Positions 16,214 through 24,921 of a stretch of 64,000 nucleotides of DNA are shown piece by piece (within the stretch, counting starts at the first letter, position 1; every line of letters begins with the position of its first letter). The stretch comes from Bifidobacterium pseudolongum subsp. globosum (lineage in GTDB: Bacteria; Actinomycetota; Actinomycetes; Actinomycetales; Bifidobacteriaceae), in NCBI RefSeq assembly GCF_004155535.1, contig NZ_RYUH01000012.1:36281-100280 (forward strand). Direction: 5' to 3'. The translations under genes were made by a program, and so were the position numbers. The notes below the pieces were generated by a model that was given only the letters and a program-made list of their open reading frames with translations, ran no database searches and was not told the origin of the DNA.

Positions 16214-17458
16214 TTAGCGCAGAAATTCCGGAATATCGAGGTCGCCCGAGTCGTTGGAGCCGTAATAGTCCGGCCCCGTGGTCGGGTCGAACACCGGCGT
16301 TTCGGGCGTCTGCGGCACAACCGGCTGGGCGGGCTGTTCCGCGGGTGCCGTCTGGAAGATCGGCGTGGCGTTCGGGGCCGGCGAGGTCACCATGGTCGGC
16401 AGGCTGCCGGTATGGCTCACCGGCTTGATCACCGGGTCGTCGGCGCGCGTGTGCGGCAACGGGTTGGCGGGCGCGGCGGCCGGCTTCGGCTTTTCGCCCT
16501 TCGAGTCGAATCCGGCGGCGATCACGGTCACGCGGATCTCGTCACCATAGGCGTCGTCGAGTGCCAGACCCCAGATGATCTGCGCTTCCGGATGCGCCGA
16601 ACGGCGGATGAGCTCGGTGGCCTGCGTGGCCTCCTGCAGCTTGAGGTCGGTGCCGGCTGCGATGTTGATGAGCACGCCGTTGGCGCCGTCGATGCTCTCT
16701 TCGAGCAGCGGCGAGCTGATCGCGATCTCGGCGGCCTGTGTGGCGCGGTCCTCGCCCCGTGCCGAGCCGATGCCGAACATCGCGGTGCCCGAGTCACGCA
16801 GGATCGACGTGACATCGGAGAAATCCACGTGGATGTACGAATTCATCGTGATCAGGTCGGTGATGCCCTGCACGCCGGCCAGCAGCGCGGTGTCGGCGGT
16901 CTTGAACGCCTCGACGATGCCGATTGAACGGTCGGCGAGCTCGAGCAGGCGGTCGTTCGGGATGATGATGAGCGCGTCGACCTCTTTGCGTAGGTTCTCG
17001 ATGCCCATCGCGGCGGAAGCGGCGCGCTGCGGGCCTTCGAACGAGAACGGGCGGGTGACGACCGCGATCGTGAGCGCGCCCTGCTGGCGGGCGGCGCGCG
17101 CGACGAGCGGGCTTGCGCCGGTGCCGGTGCCGCCGCCTTCGCCGGCGGTCACGAACACCATGTCGGCGCCCTTGACGGCCTCTTCGATGTCGGACTGGTG
17201 GTCCTGGGCCGCCTTGGCGCCCTTCTCCGGGTCGGCTCCAGCGCCGAGGCCACGGCTCGAAGCGTCGTTCAGCGAAATCTTGACGTCGGCGTCCGAACGC
17301 AGCAGATCCTTCGCATCCGTATTGATGGCGACGAATTCCACATTCTGCAGCCCCTCTGCGATCATGCGGTTGATTGCGTTGCCGCCCGCGCCACCGACAC
17401 CGACGACCTTAATGTTGGTTTTGTCGTTGAAATTGTCAGTCTGGGCAATCTCGCTCAC
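16214..17458 (-). CDS. ftsZ: Cell division GTPase FtsZ
   Basis: FtsZ is the tubulin-like GTPase that forms the cytokinetic ring. The 414-residue protein has the N-terminal GVGGAGGNAINRMI, the tubulin signature GGGTGTGASP, and the synergy loop region. A disordered Pro/Thr-rich linker from about residue 330 leads to a conserved C-terminal peptide, LDIPEFLR, that binds SepF and other partners. The start is GTG at 17458, with a CAGGAG site 5 to 6 bp upstream. It is 154 bp downstream of dus and likely has its own promoter in that gap. Confidence 0.97.
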   Translation of the reverse strand: MSEIAQTDNFNDKTNIKVVGVGGAGGNAINRMIAEGLQNVEFVAINTDAKDLLRSDADVKISLNDASSRGLGAGADPEKGAKAAQDHQSDIEEAVKGADMVFVTAGEGGGTGTGASPLVARAARQQGALTIAVVTRPFSFEGPQRAASAAMGIENLRKEVDALIIIPNDRLLELADRSIGIVEAFKTADTALLAGVQGITDLITMNSYIHVDFSDVTSILRDSGTAMFGIGSARGEDRATQAAEIAISSPLLEESIDGANGVLINIAAGTDLKLQEATQATELIRRSAHPEAQIIWGLALDDAYGDEIRVTVIAAGFDSKGEKPKPAAAPANPLPHTRADDPVIKPVSHTGSLPTMVTSPAPNATPIFQTAPAEQPAQPVVPQTPETPVFDPTTGPDYYGSNDSGDLDIPEFLR

Positions 17459-17612
17459 GGTATTCTCCTGTCATTTACGTATCTTGCTCTACTCTATCGC
17501 AGACGGGTCGATAAATGTTACGTGTTTCACCGTTTTCAATCCATTGCGCAATACAGCAGATGCGGTTGTGTGCTGGTGTGGGTTTTTCTTCGACGTTCCG
17601 GTCAGCGTTGCA

Positions 17613-18842
17613 TCAATACTCCGCATCCATCGGATCGTCTCCAAACAGTTGCTCACGCTCGGCGCGCGTAGTCCGCCGGCTTTCCAGCCAGCCGTAGGGA
17701 AGATGGACTTTTTTCGCAAAGCGAACACGGCCTCTGGGCTTATCCACGATGCGGTCCGGCAGCTGAGCCTGCTGGTCCAATCCATCGATGATCGCCTGCA
17801 CTTCGGCGAGGCTCTCGCACCCCATGAACGCGGCGCGCACGGAGCCGCCGACCGGGAATCCCTTGAGATACCACGCGATGTGTTTGCGCAGGTCGTGCAC
17901 CGCCATCCGCTCGTCGCCGTCGAAGAACTCGACGAGCAAACGCGCATGGCGCATCACGACGGCACCGACCTCACCGAGTGTGGGGCGCACGCGCGCGTCG
18001 CTGCCTTCGAAGGCGTTGCGGATGTCGGCGAAGATCCACGGGCGGCCTTGGCAACCGCGGCCGATCGCCACGCCGGCGCAGCCGGTCTCGTTCACCATCG
18101 CCACGGCGTCGTCGGCGCCCCAGATGTCGCCGTTGCCGAACACCGGGATGTCCAGATGCTCCACGAGCTCGCCGATGCGCGTCCAATCGGAGTGGCCGCC
18201 GTAGTATTCGGCCGTCGTGCGCGCGTGCAGCGTCACCGCGGCGCAGCCCTCGCCCTGCGCGATACGGCCGGATTCGAGGAACGTCTCGTGGTCGTGGTCG
18301 ATGCCGACGCGGAATTTGGCCGTCACCGGTATGCCGGCGGGTTCGCACACGCGCACCACGCGGTGGATGATCTCTTCGAGCAGGTCCATCTTCCACGGCA
18401 GCGCGGATCCGCCTCCCCTGCGCGTGACCTTCGGCACGGGGCAGCCGAAGTTGAGGTCCACATGGTCGGCCATCGATTCGTCGACCACGATGCGGGCCGC
18501 CTGTTCCACAATCGCCGGATTGACGCCGTACAGTTGCAGCGAGCGCGGATGCTCGCTCGGCGCGAATCGGCACAGCCGCAGCGCCTTCGGATTGCGCGCC
18601 ACCAATGCGCGCGCCGTGATCATCTCCGCCACATACAGCCCATCGGGCCCGTATTCCTCGCACAATACGCGGAACGGCCAGTTCGTCACGCCGGCCATCG
18701 GCGAGAGTATGACAGGCGTGCCGACGGTCAGCGGACCGAGCCGCACCGGCGCGAGCGCATGGTCGAGCCGGGCCGGCGCACTGTCCGTCCTCGGATCGAG
18801 TCGCGTCGTCTCATTGGCGGTATTCACTACTGTTTCGTGCAT
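17613..18842 (-). CDS. dus: tRNA-dihydrouridine synthase
   Basis: Dus enzymes are FMN-dependent and reduce uridine to dihydrouridine in the tRNA D-loop. The 409-residue protein shows the start of the TIM barrel at VILSPMAGVTNWPFR, the family signature NFGCPVPKVTRRGGGSAL with the catalytic Cys, and the phosphate-binding VFGNGDIWGADD and GVAIGRGCQGRPWIF. The open frame continues upstream into the glyS-dus gap. I use the ATG at 18842, which gives MHETVVNTANETTRL and then the conserved core. It belongs to the DusB-like group common in actinobacteria. Confidence 0.92.
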   Translation of the reverse strand: MHETVVNTANETTRLDPRTDSAPARLDHALAPVRLGPLTVGTPVILSPMAGVTNWPFRVLCEEYGPDGLYVAEMITARALVARNPKALRLCRFAPSEHPRSLQLYGVNPAIVEQAARIVVDESMADHVDLNFGCPVPKVTRRGGGSALPWKMDLLEEIIHRVVRVCEPAGIPVTAKFRVGIDHDHETFLESGRIAQGEGCAAVTLHARTTAEYYGGHSDWTRIGELVEHLDIPVFGNGDIWGADDAVAMVNETGCAGVAIGRGCQGRPWIFADIRNAFEGSDARVRPTLGEVGAVVMRHARLLVEFFDGDERMAVHDLRKHIAWYLKGFPVGGSVRAAFMGCESLAEVQAIIDGLDQQAQLPDRIVDKPRGRVRFAKKVHLPYGWLESRRTTRAEREQLFGDDPMDAEY

Positions 18843-18928
18843 GCATCCCCATTCGAGCGGTCGCGAGCCAGCGTACAGACGCGGCCTGAGAGATTCCTGA
18901 AAAACGTGCGGTGCGTGCCGCCGGCATC

Positions 18929-18968
18929 GCAATTGCCCACGGCGCGCGGGGCGTCCGTGGGCAATTGC
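18929..18968 (-). terminator. Stem-loop between glyS and dus
   Basis: A perfect 14-bp inverted repeat (GCAATTGCCCACGG and its complement) with a 12-nt GC-rich loop lies 30 bp after the glyS stop on the minus strand. A short T-run (GTTTTTC) occurs about 24 nt further on. It probably ends or attenuates glyS transcription, although the T-run is not adjacent to the stem. Confidence 0.6.
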
Positions 18969-18997
18969 GGCCGTGGCGTGCGGCGGCGCGGGTGCGG

Positions 18998-20473
18998 TCA
19001 GTACAGGCCGCCGGCGGTGGCGATGTGCACGCTGTCGGGCCATGCCTCGCCGCCCATCTCGACGGGCTTCATCGGCACACGCGTGCGCTTGTCGTTGATG
19101 CGCTTGGCCACGTATTCGGCCACATTCGCGAGCGCCACGCGCTCCTGCTGCATCGTGTCGCGTTCGCGGATCGTGACCGCCTGGTCGTCGAGCGTGTCGA
19201 AATCGACGGTGATGCACAGCGGCGTGCCGATTTCGTCCTGACGGCGGTAACGGCGGCCGATCGCACCGGACTCGTCGTAGTCGATCATCCAGTCGTTGAG
19301 GCGCAGGTCACTGGCCAGGTCCTGCGCGATCGACTGCAGTTCGGGCTTCTTGCTCAGCGGCAGCACGGCGGCCTTCATCGGGGCGAGCCTCGGGTCGAGG
19401 CGCAGCACTGTGCGCTTGTCGACGCCGCCCTTCGTGTTCGGCGCTTCGTCCACGTCGTAGGCGTCCACGAGGAACGCCATGAGCGAGCGCGACAGGCCGG
19501 CCGCCGGTTCGATGACGTACGGGATGTACTTTTCGCCCGTCGCCTGGTTGAAGTAGCTCAGGTCCTCGCCGGAATGCTCGGAGTGCGCGCCCAGGTCGAA
19601 GTCGGTGCGGTTCGCGATGCCTTCGAGCTCGCCCCAGTCGGAGCCTTGGAAGCCGAAGCGGTATTCGATGTCGACGGTGCGCTTCGAATAGTGCGCGAGC
19701 TTCTCTTTCGGATGCTCGTAGTGGCGCAGGTTCTCGGGCTTCACACCGAGGTCGAGGTACCACTGGGTGCGCGCGTCGATCCAGTACTGCTGCCATGCCT
19801 CGTCGGTGCCGGGTTCGACGAAGAACTCCATCTCCATCTGTTCGAACTCGCGCGTGCGGAAGATGAAGTTGCCGGGCGTGATCTCGTTGCGGAAGCTCTT
19901 GCCGGTGTTCGCGATGCCGAACGGCGGCTTGGAGCGCGAGCTCGTCATGACGTTCTTGAAGTCGACGAAGATGCCCTGCGCGGTCTCCGGGCGCAGGTAG
20001 TGCAGCGAGTTGTCGTCCTCGACCGGGCCCAGATGCGTGCGCAGCATCATGTTGAAGTCACGCGGTTCGGTCCAGTTGCCGCGCGTGCCGCAGTCGGGGC
20101 ACACGATGTCCTTCAGGCCGTTCGGAGGCATCTGGTCGTTGTGCTTTTCGGCGTAGGATTCCTCGAGCTTGTCGGCGCGGTGGCGTTTGTGGCATGTGAG
20201 GCATTCGATGAGCGGGTCGTTGAACACCGAGACGTGGCCGGAGGCCACCCACACGGCGGACGGCAGGATGATCGACGTGTCGACGCCCACCACGTCCGGA
20301 CGCGTGACGACCATCGCACGCCACCATTCGCGCTTGATGTTGTCCTTGAGCGCCACGCCGAGCGGACCGTAGTCCCAGGCGGAACGCGTGCCGCCATAGA
20401 TCTCGCCGGCCGGGAATACGAAGCCTCGACGCTTGGCGAGGGAGACGACTTCATCAAGTTTGGAATTAGCCAC
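18998..20473 (-). CDS. glyS: Glycyl-tRNA synthetase (class II, single-chain type)
   Basis: The enzyme charges tRNA-Gly with glycine. The 491-residue product is the homodimeric, eukaryote/archaeal-like type, not the alpha2beta2 form. It starts [25 protein letters not shown] in substance. It has a zinc-finger-like pair (LTCHKRH and VCPDCGT), class II motif 2 around [25 protein letters not shown], and motif 3 in [13 protein letters not shown] start at the GTG at 20473 ([17 protein letters not shown]), preceded by AGAAGGTG. It is divergent from the TPP-controlled thiamine operon. Confidence 0.95.
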   Translation of the reverse strand: MANSKLDEVVSLAKRRGFVFPAGEIYGGTRSAWDYGPLGVALKDNIKREWWRAMVVTRPDVVGVDTSIILPSAVWVASGHVSVFNDPLIECLTCHKRHRADKLEESYAEKHNDQMPPNGLKDIVCPDCGTRGNWTEPRDFNMMLRTHLGPVEDDNSLHYLRPETAQGIFVDFKNVMTSSRSKPPFGIANTGKSFRNEITPGNFIFRTREFEQMEMEFFVEPGTDEAWQQYWIDARTQWYLDLGVKPENLRHYEHPKEKLAHYSKRTVDIEYRFGFQGSDWGELEGIANRTDFDLGAHSEHSGEDLSYFNQATGEKYIPYVIEPAAGLSRSLMAFLVDAYDVDEAPNTKGGVDKRTVLRLDPRLAPMKAAVLPLSKKPELQSIAQDLASDLRLNDWMIDYDESGAIGRRYRRQDEIGTPLCITVDFDTLDDQAVTIRERDTMQQERVALANVAEYVAKRINDKRTRVPMKPVEMGGEAWPDSVHIATAGGLY

Positions 20474-20617
20474 AATGCACCTTCTGGTTTGAACGGTTTG
20501 GGGTCTTGTACAAGCCCACAAGCCTACCGGCACACAGTGACACCCGAGACCACGCGTGGAACACCGTGAAACGCCACGCGTCCGCGCCACGTGTCCCAAG
20601 CGCCCTATAGGTTCGGT

Positions 20618-20706
20618 ACGTGCAGGGGAACTTCCGCTTGGGGAAGTTGAGAGAGGCATGCCGCCTGACCCTTTGAACCTGTTTGGGTAACGCCATCGTA
20701 GGGAGC
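20618..20706 (+). promoter_or_regulatory. TPP riboswitch (THI element)
   Basis: The conserved THI-box pieces appear in order: GGGGAA at the 5' side, TTGAGAGAGGC (20647-20657), GACCCTTTGAACCTGTTTGGG (the invariant CCCTTTGAACCTG block at about 20669-20681), and the closing CATCGTAGGGA (20694-20704). It lies directly upstream of thiM. The AGGGAG of its 3' closing strand also serves as the thiM ribosome binding site, ending 7 nt before the ATG. Ligand binding should therefore hide the site and lower translation when thiamine pyrophosphate is plentiful. Confidence 0.93.
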
Positions 20707-20712
20707 ATTGTT

Positions 20713-21603
20713 ATGAACCAATCACCATCCACCACCTCTGTACCGGCCTCGAGCCCGCTTCGCGAAGCCATCCGCTCCGCCGTCGAATCGGTGCGCGCGG
20801 ACACGCCAATGGCACAGTCGTTCACGAACTTCGTCACCATCAACCTTGTGGCCAACGCGCAGCTCGCCGCAGGCGGCACCGCCGCGATGAGCTTCCTGCC
20901 CGACGATGTGATCGACATCGCGGCGATCAGCGGGGCCACCTACATCAACGTGGGCACCTTGCTGCCGTTCTACAAGGACGCGCTCGGCGAGATCACCAAG
21001 GCGCTGCACGAGAAGCGCCACCGTTGGGTGCTCGACCCGGTGGCCGCCGGACTCGGCGCCACGCGCACACAGATCCTCGGCGGCATGCGTGACGTGCCGC
21101 CGGCGGTCGTGCGCGCGAACGCCTCCGAGATCCTCACCCTCGAATCGATGTGGAACCCCACACACGCCGGCCCCGCCGACGACGGCGCGCATGGGCCGGC
21201 CGGCGTGGAATCCACCGACGACGTGGACACCGCCGCCCGTGCCGCCGAACGTCTGGCCCTGTACCTGCGTTCCAGGGATGCCGAGGGACTGGGCGCCGTG
21301 GCGGTCTCGGGCGAAACCGATCTGGTCACCGACGGCAAGCGCACATACCGCCTACCCGGCGGCGACCCGATGATGACCAAGATCACCGGCGCCGGTTGCG
21401 CCCTGGGCGGTGTGGTGGCCACGTACCTGTGCGTGGCCGACCCGCTCGTGGCCGCGCTCGCCGCCTCGCTGCTGTTCAAACGCGCCGGCGAGCGCGCCGC
21501 GGCCGCAGCCAATGGGCCGGGCTCGTTCCAGACCGCGTTCCTGGACGCGCTGTGGAACATCGACGCCGACGATGTGGCGTCGTCGACCATCTGGGAGGCG
21601 TGA
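20713..21603 (+). CDS. thiM: Hydroxyethylthiazole kinase
   Basis: ThiM phosphorylates hydroxyethylthiazole (HET) with ATP, a salvage step of thiamine synthesis. The 296-residue ribokinase-fold protein has VTINLVANAQLAAGGTAAMS near the N-terminus and VLDPVAAGLGATRT. Further on are AVSGETDLVTDG and the anion-hole motif KITGAGCALGGVVATYL with its catalytic Cys. The ATG at 20713 is chosen because it follows the aptamer-embedded AGGGAG; the frame further upstream lies inside the riboswitch. It is the first gene of the thi operon and its stop is 2 bp before the ATG of thiED. Confidence 0.95.
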   Translation: MNQSPSTTSVPASSPLREAIRSAVESVRADTPMAQSFTNFVTINLVANAQLAAGGTAAMSFLPDDVIDIAAISGATYINVGTLLPFYKDALGEITKALHEKRHRWVLDPVAAGLGATRTQILGGMRDVPPAVVRANASEILTLESMWNPTHAGPADDGAHGPAGVESTDDVDTAARAAERLALYLRSRDAEGLGAVAVSGETDLVTDGKRTYRLPGGDPMMTKITGAGCALGGVVATYLCVADPLVAALAASLLFKRAGERAAAAANGPGSFQTAFLDALWNIDADDVASSTIWEA

Positions 21604-21605
21604 GC

Positions 21606-23159
21606 ATGGCCGTGACGTTCCCCTACCCTTCGATGCGTGGCTCGTTCGACCTGCGATTCTACTTCGTCGTCGGCCCCGACGACTGTGCGGGCCGCACGCT
21701 GCTTGACGTGGTGGCCAAGGCGCTCGACGGCGGCGCGAGCTTCATCCAGTTGCGCGCCAAACACGCCGACGTCGCGCAGATCGTCTCGATGGCCGAAGGC
21801 ATCGCGCACGAGATCCGCGGGCACCATCTCGAGGATTCCGTCGCCTTCGTGATCGACGACCGCGTGGACGCCGCCCTCGAGGCGCGCCACCGCGGCATCA
21901 AGGTCGACGGCGTGCACATCGGCCAACAGGACCTCGACCCGCTCGAGGCGCGGCGCCTGCTGGGCAACGACGCGATCATCGGGCTGTCCGCGAAGACGCT
22001 CGACGAGGTCGAGGCAGCCAACGCATTGCCCGGCGGCACGATCGACTATCTGGGAGCCGGCCCGTTGCATGAGACGGCCACCAAGCCCGACTGCGTCGTC
22101 ACCCATGCCGACGGCACCACAGGCACCCAGAGCGCACAGAGCATCAACGCGCTGTGCGAGGCGAGCCTCTACCCGCTCGTCGTCGGCGGAGGCGTGCATG
22201 TGCAGGATGTGCCGATGCTCGCCGGCACCTACGCCGACGGCTGGTTCGTGGTCTCGGCGATCGCCGCCGCAAACGACCCCGAGCAGGCCACCCAGGACCT
22301 CGTCAACGCGTGGCTCGCCGTGCGCGGCGACACGCGGCACGGCTATGCGCAGCACACGGCCGCCCCACACGCACTGCCCGCCGCGCTGACGATCGCGACG
22401 ACCGATTCGTCGGGCGGCGCGGGCATCGCCGCCGACCTGAAGGCGATGCTCGCGAACGATGTGTACGGCATGTGCGTCGTGGCCGGCATCACCGCGCAGA
22501 ACACGACCGGCGTGCAGCTCATCGCACCGGTCGACGCCCCCGTCGTGCGCGCGCAGATCGATTCCGTGTTCACCGACATCCGCCCCGCCGCAGTGAAGAT
22601 CGGCGTGATCGTCGGCGACGACCAGATCGAGACGGTGGCGGCCGCGCTGCGCGACCACAACGCCGAGAACGTCGTGGTCGACCCGGTCATGGTCGCCACA
22701 TCAGGCTCCTCGCTCGCCGACAGCAGCGCCGTGCGCACGATGACCCGCGCGCTCTTCCCGCTTGCCACGCTCATCACCCCGAACATCCCCGAAGCGCAGG
22801 CGCTCACCGGCGCGCAGATCTCGTCTGCGGCAGACATGGAGCACGCCGCGCGGGCGCTCGCCGAGCGATTCGGGTGCGCGGCGCTCGTCAAGGGCGGCCA
22901 TGGCACACAGGACGCCAACGACGTGCTCGCGCTGCCCGACGGCGCCACGCAATGGTTCGACGGCGAGCGCATCGACAATCCCAACACCCACGGCACCGGC
23001 TGCACGCTGTCGTCGGCGATCGCCGCGCATCTCGCGCTTGGCGAGCCGCTCGGCGACGCGGTCGCGCACGCCAAGGCGTATGTGAGCGGCGCATTGCGCG
23101 CCATGCTCGACCTCGGCGCCGGTTCCGGCCCCATGGACCATGGATGGGCGCAGCACTGA
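21606..23159 (+). CDS. thiED: Fused thiamine-phosphate synthase / HMP(-P) kinase (ThiE-ThiD)
   Basis: This 517-residue fusion joins two thiamine enzymes. Residues 1 to about 225 form the ThiE TIM barrel, which couples HMP-PP to HET-P, with FIQLRAKHAD, DGVHIGQQDLDP, IIGLSAKT and the GGGVH phosphate loop. Residues about 245 to 517 form the ThiD ribokinase fold, which phosphorylates HMP twice, with IATTDSSGGAGIAADLKAM, VVVDPVMVATSG, LITPNIPEA and the anion hole NTHGTGCTLSSAIAAHLA. GGGAGG sits 7 nt ahead of the ATG at 21606; an in-frame GTG at 21600 is less likely. Regulation should follow the upstream TPP riboswitch. Confidence 0.95.
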   Translation: MAVTFPYPSMRGSFDLRFYFVVGPDDCAGRTLLDVVAKALDGGASFIQLRAKHADVAQIVSMAEGIAHEIRGHHLEDSVAFVIDDRVDAALEARHRGIKVDGVHIGQQDLDPLEARRLLGNDAIIGLSAKTLDEVEAANALPGGTIDYLGAGPLHETATKPDCVVTHADGTTGTQSAQSINALCEASLYPLVVGGGVHVQDVPMLAGTYADGWFVVSAIAAANDPEQATQDLVNAWLAVRGDTRHGYAQHTAAPHALPAALTIATTDSSGGAGIAADLKAMLANDVYGMCVVAGITAQNTTGVQLIAPVDAPVVRAQIDSVFTDIRPAAVKIGVIVGDDQIETVAAALRDHNAENVVVDPVMVATSGSSLADSSAVRTMTRALFPLATLITPNIPEAQALTGAQISSAADMEHAARALAERFGCAALVKGGHGTQDANDVLALPDGATQWFDGERIDNPNTHGTGCTLSSAIAAHLALGEPLGDAVAHAKAYVSGALRAMLDLGAGSGPMDHGWAQH

Positions 23160-23211
23160 GCGCGCCCGCACACCCCGGCGCTCGACGCCGGCACAACGAA
23201 TAGGAGCATCA

Positions 23212-23574
23212 ATGGATCGTTACGCAGAACGGCAGGAAGTGCCGACCGACCCCACGACCGGCAAGCCGGTCATCAACACCGTGGCCGCCGTGGCGATCGC
23301 ACCCAGCGGTGTGGGTGCGGAGCTGAGTGAATATGTGGCGCAGGCCGTGGGCGTGATCCGCGAATCCGGACTGCCCAACGAGACGAACGCCATGTTCACC
23401 AACATCGAAGGCGACCTGGACGACGTATTGCGCGTGGTGCGCGACGCCGCCATGGCACTCGCCGGGCAGGGGTACCGCACCGGCGTGAGCCTCAAGCTCG
23501 ACATCCGCCCCGGCTTCAGCGGACAGCTCGAGGAGAAGCCGCGTCTCGTGGCCGAACTGATCGACGAGGCCTAG
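23212..23574 (+). CDS. Thiamine-binding-like small protein (MTH1187/YkoF family)
   Basis: The 120-residue product resembles the DUF77/UPF0045 group, small ferredoxin-like proteins that bind thiamine or related molecules. Typical segments are VAVAIAPSGVGAELSEYVAQAV, an IEGDLDDVL segment, and GVSLKLDIRPG. It follows thiED by 52 bp with TAGGAG ahead of the ATG, so it is the third gene of the riboswitch-controlled operon. Binding of thiamine or a precursor is inferred from family and context. Two hairpins that look like a terminator follow directly. Confidence 0.8.
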   Translation: MDRYAERQEVPTDPTTGKPVINTVAAVAIAPSGVGAELSEYVAQAVGVIRESGLPNETNAMFTNIEGDLDDVLRVVRDAAMALAGQGYRTGVSLKLDIRPGFSGQLEEKPRLVAELIDEA

Positions 23575-23575
23575 A

Positions 23576-23633
23576 CGCACGCCTTCGGGCCCTCGCGTGC
23601 GGTGAACGGCAGGCGGCATTCCACCTGCCGTTC
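23576..23633 (+). terminator. Tandem hairpins ending the thi operon
   Basis: Two stem-loops follow the thi operon. The first is CGCACGC/GCGTGCG (23576-23582 and 23595-23601), and the second is GAACGGCAGG/CCTGCCGTTC (23604-23613 and 23624-23633). Only a weak T-rich stretch follows (TTCTAT). They separate the thi operon from the LacI gene and argue against a LacI start upstream of 23647. Confidence 0.6.
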
Positions 23634-23646
23634 TATCGTAGAAGCC

Positions 23647-24702
23647 ATGACGACGATGAAGGAAGTGGCGCAGCAGGCCGGCGTTTCGGTGTCCACTGTC
23701 TCGCTTGTGCTCAACGGGCGCGACAGCGGCCGTGTCAAGGCGGACATCGCGCGGCGTGTGCGAGATACCGCGCGCGCGTTGGACTATCGGCCGAATCCCC
23801 TTGCGCAGTCCCTGCGCACAAGCCGCACGCGCATGCTGGGATTCGTCAGCATGGAAGTCGCCACGACCCCGTATGCGGGCGGCATCATCCTGGGCGCGCA
23901 GGAGGCGGCGAGCGAAGCCGGGTACCTGCTCACCACGGTGAACGCCGACGGCAAGGTCAATCTGGAGCAGGAGGTGGCCTCGTTGCACCGTTACGGGGTG
24001 GACGGCTTCCTGTTTTCCACCATGTCCAACCGCGTCACGGACATCCCCGACAGCCTTGCCTCCTATCCCCTTGTGCTCGCCGATGCGGCCGACGCCCACG
24101 ACCGCTTCCCCGCAATCGTTCCCGATGAGGTGCGCATCGGGCGCGACGCCACGCAACGCCTCATCGACGCAGGGCTCACCCGCATCGCCTATGTGGGGTG
24201 CACCGTGCCCCTTGTAGCGCAGGGGCTGCGCCTCGAAGGCTACCGGCAGGCCTTGGAGGGCGCCGGGATCGAATACCGGGAAGAGCTCGTGTGCGACGTG
24301 CTGTATAACGACGAAGCGCTGCGCACCGTGGAGCGCCTCTTTGACGAACAGCATCCCGATGGCGTGTTCTGTTTCAACGATTCACGCGCCTGGTACGTCT
24401 ATGAATGCGCCGCCCGACGCGGGCTCACCATCGGATCGGACGTCTCGGTGGTGGGCGTGGACAACCATCCCGTGGTGAGTGAGACCTTCTCGCCGCAGCT
24501 GACCACGGTGGAACTGCCCCATTACGAAATGGGATATTGGGCCGCGACCAAGCTCATCTCGCTGCTTTCGGATTCCCCCGGCACCGAGGTGCAGTGGCCC
24601 CACACCACCGCGCCGATGCCGCCGCTCGACGGCCCCATGCCCGCGATGGTCCACTGCACACTCATCGAACGTGATTCCGTGCGCGACACGCCGAGGGGAT
24701 GA
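23647..24702 (+). CDS. cscR: LacI-family transcriptional regulator of the sucrose/fructan locus
   Basis: The 351-residue protein begins with the LacI helix-turn-helix (VAQQAGVSVSTVSLVLNGR) and hinge (ALDYRPNPLAQSLRTSRT). The periplasmic-binding-protein-like effector domain follows (FCFNDSRAWYVYECAARRG, VSVVGVDN). It lies just upstream of a sugar symporter and GH32 enzyme on the same strand, with palindromic operator-like sites in between. I infer that it represses these genes and responds to sucrose or a fructo-oligosaccharide. Starts at 23647 or 23656 are both possible. The symbol is by analogy with bifidobacterial csc loci. Confidence 0.88.
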   Translation: MTTMKEVAQQAGVSVSTVSLVLNGRDSGRVKADIARRVRDTARALDYRPNPLAQSLRTSRTRMLGFVSMEVATTPYAGGIILGAQEAASEAGYLLTTVNADGKVNLEQEVASLHRYGVDGFLFSTMSNRVTDIPDSLASYPLVLADAADAHDRFPAIVPDEVRIGRDATQRLIDAGLTRIAYVGCTVPLVAQGLRLEGYRQALEGAGIEYREELVCDVLYNDEALRTVERLFDEQHPDGVFCFNDSRAWYVYECAARRGLTIGSDVSVVGVDNHPVVSETFSPQLTTVELPHYEMGYWAATKLISLLSDSPGTEVQWPHTTAPMPPLDGPMPAMVHCTLIERDSVRDTPRG

Positions 24703-24734
24703 CCCCGGCGCCTCGCTGCAAGCCCTCAAAACTC

Positions 24735-24826
24735 GTCAAACGATTGACATTATACGATTCAGTACTTCCTGCGTTATGCAGAAACTCCGTAAACCGTTTG
24801 ACGTAAATCGTTTGACGTTCTATGCT
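24735..24826 (+). promoter_or_regulatory. Promoter and LacI-type operators upstream of the symporter
   Basis: A palindrome GTCAAACGATTGAC lies at 24735-24748. Two direct copies of CGTTTGACG follow at 24795-24803 and 24809-24817, 14 bp apart. A plausible sigma-70 promoter overlaps them: TTGACG (24798-24803), 17 bp, then TATGCT (24821-24826). A repressor on the CGTTTGACG sites would cover the -35 box and spacer. The CG-centred TCAAACG/CGTTTGA half-sites are typical of LacI operators. Confidence 0.7.
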
Positions 24827-24921
24827 GGGACCATCGGTTTCTTCGAAAAGGCACTGCAGCCTCCAGAAGCGCCGCTACAACCAGCCACGCCGATGACGGC
24901 ACCGAACAACGAGGTTTCATC

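Noticed and set aside
20970..22658. A 562-codon minus-strand frame over thiM-thiED
   Set aside because: It contains only low-complexity His/Arg/Val stretches, while the plus strand has clear thiamine enzymes.
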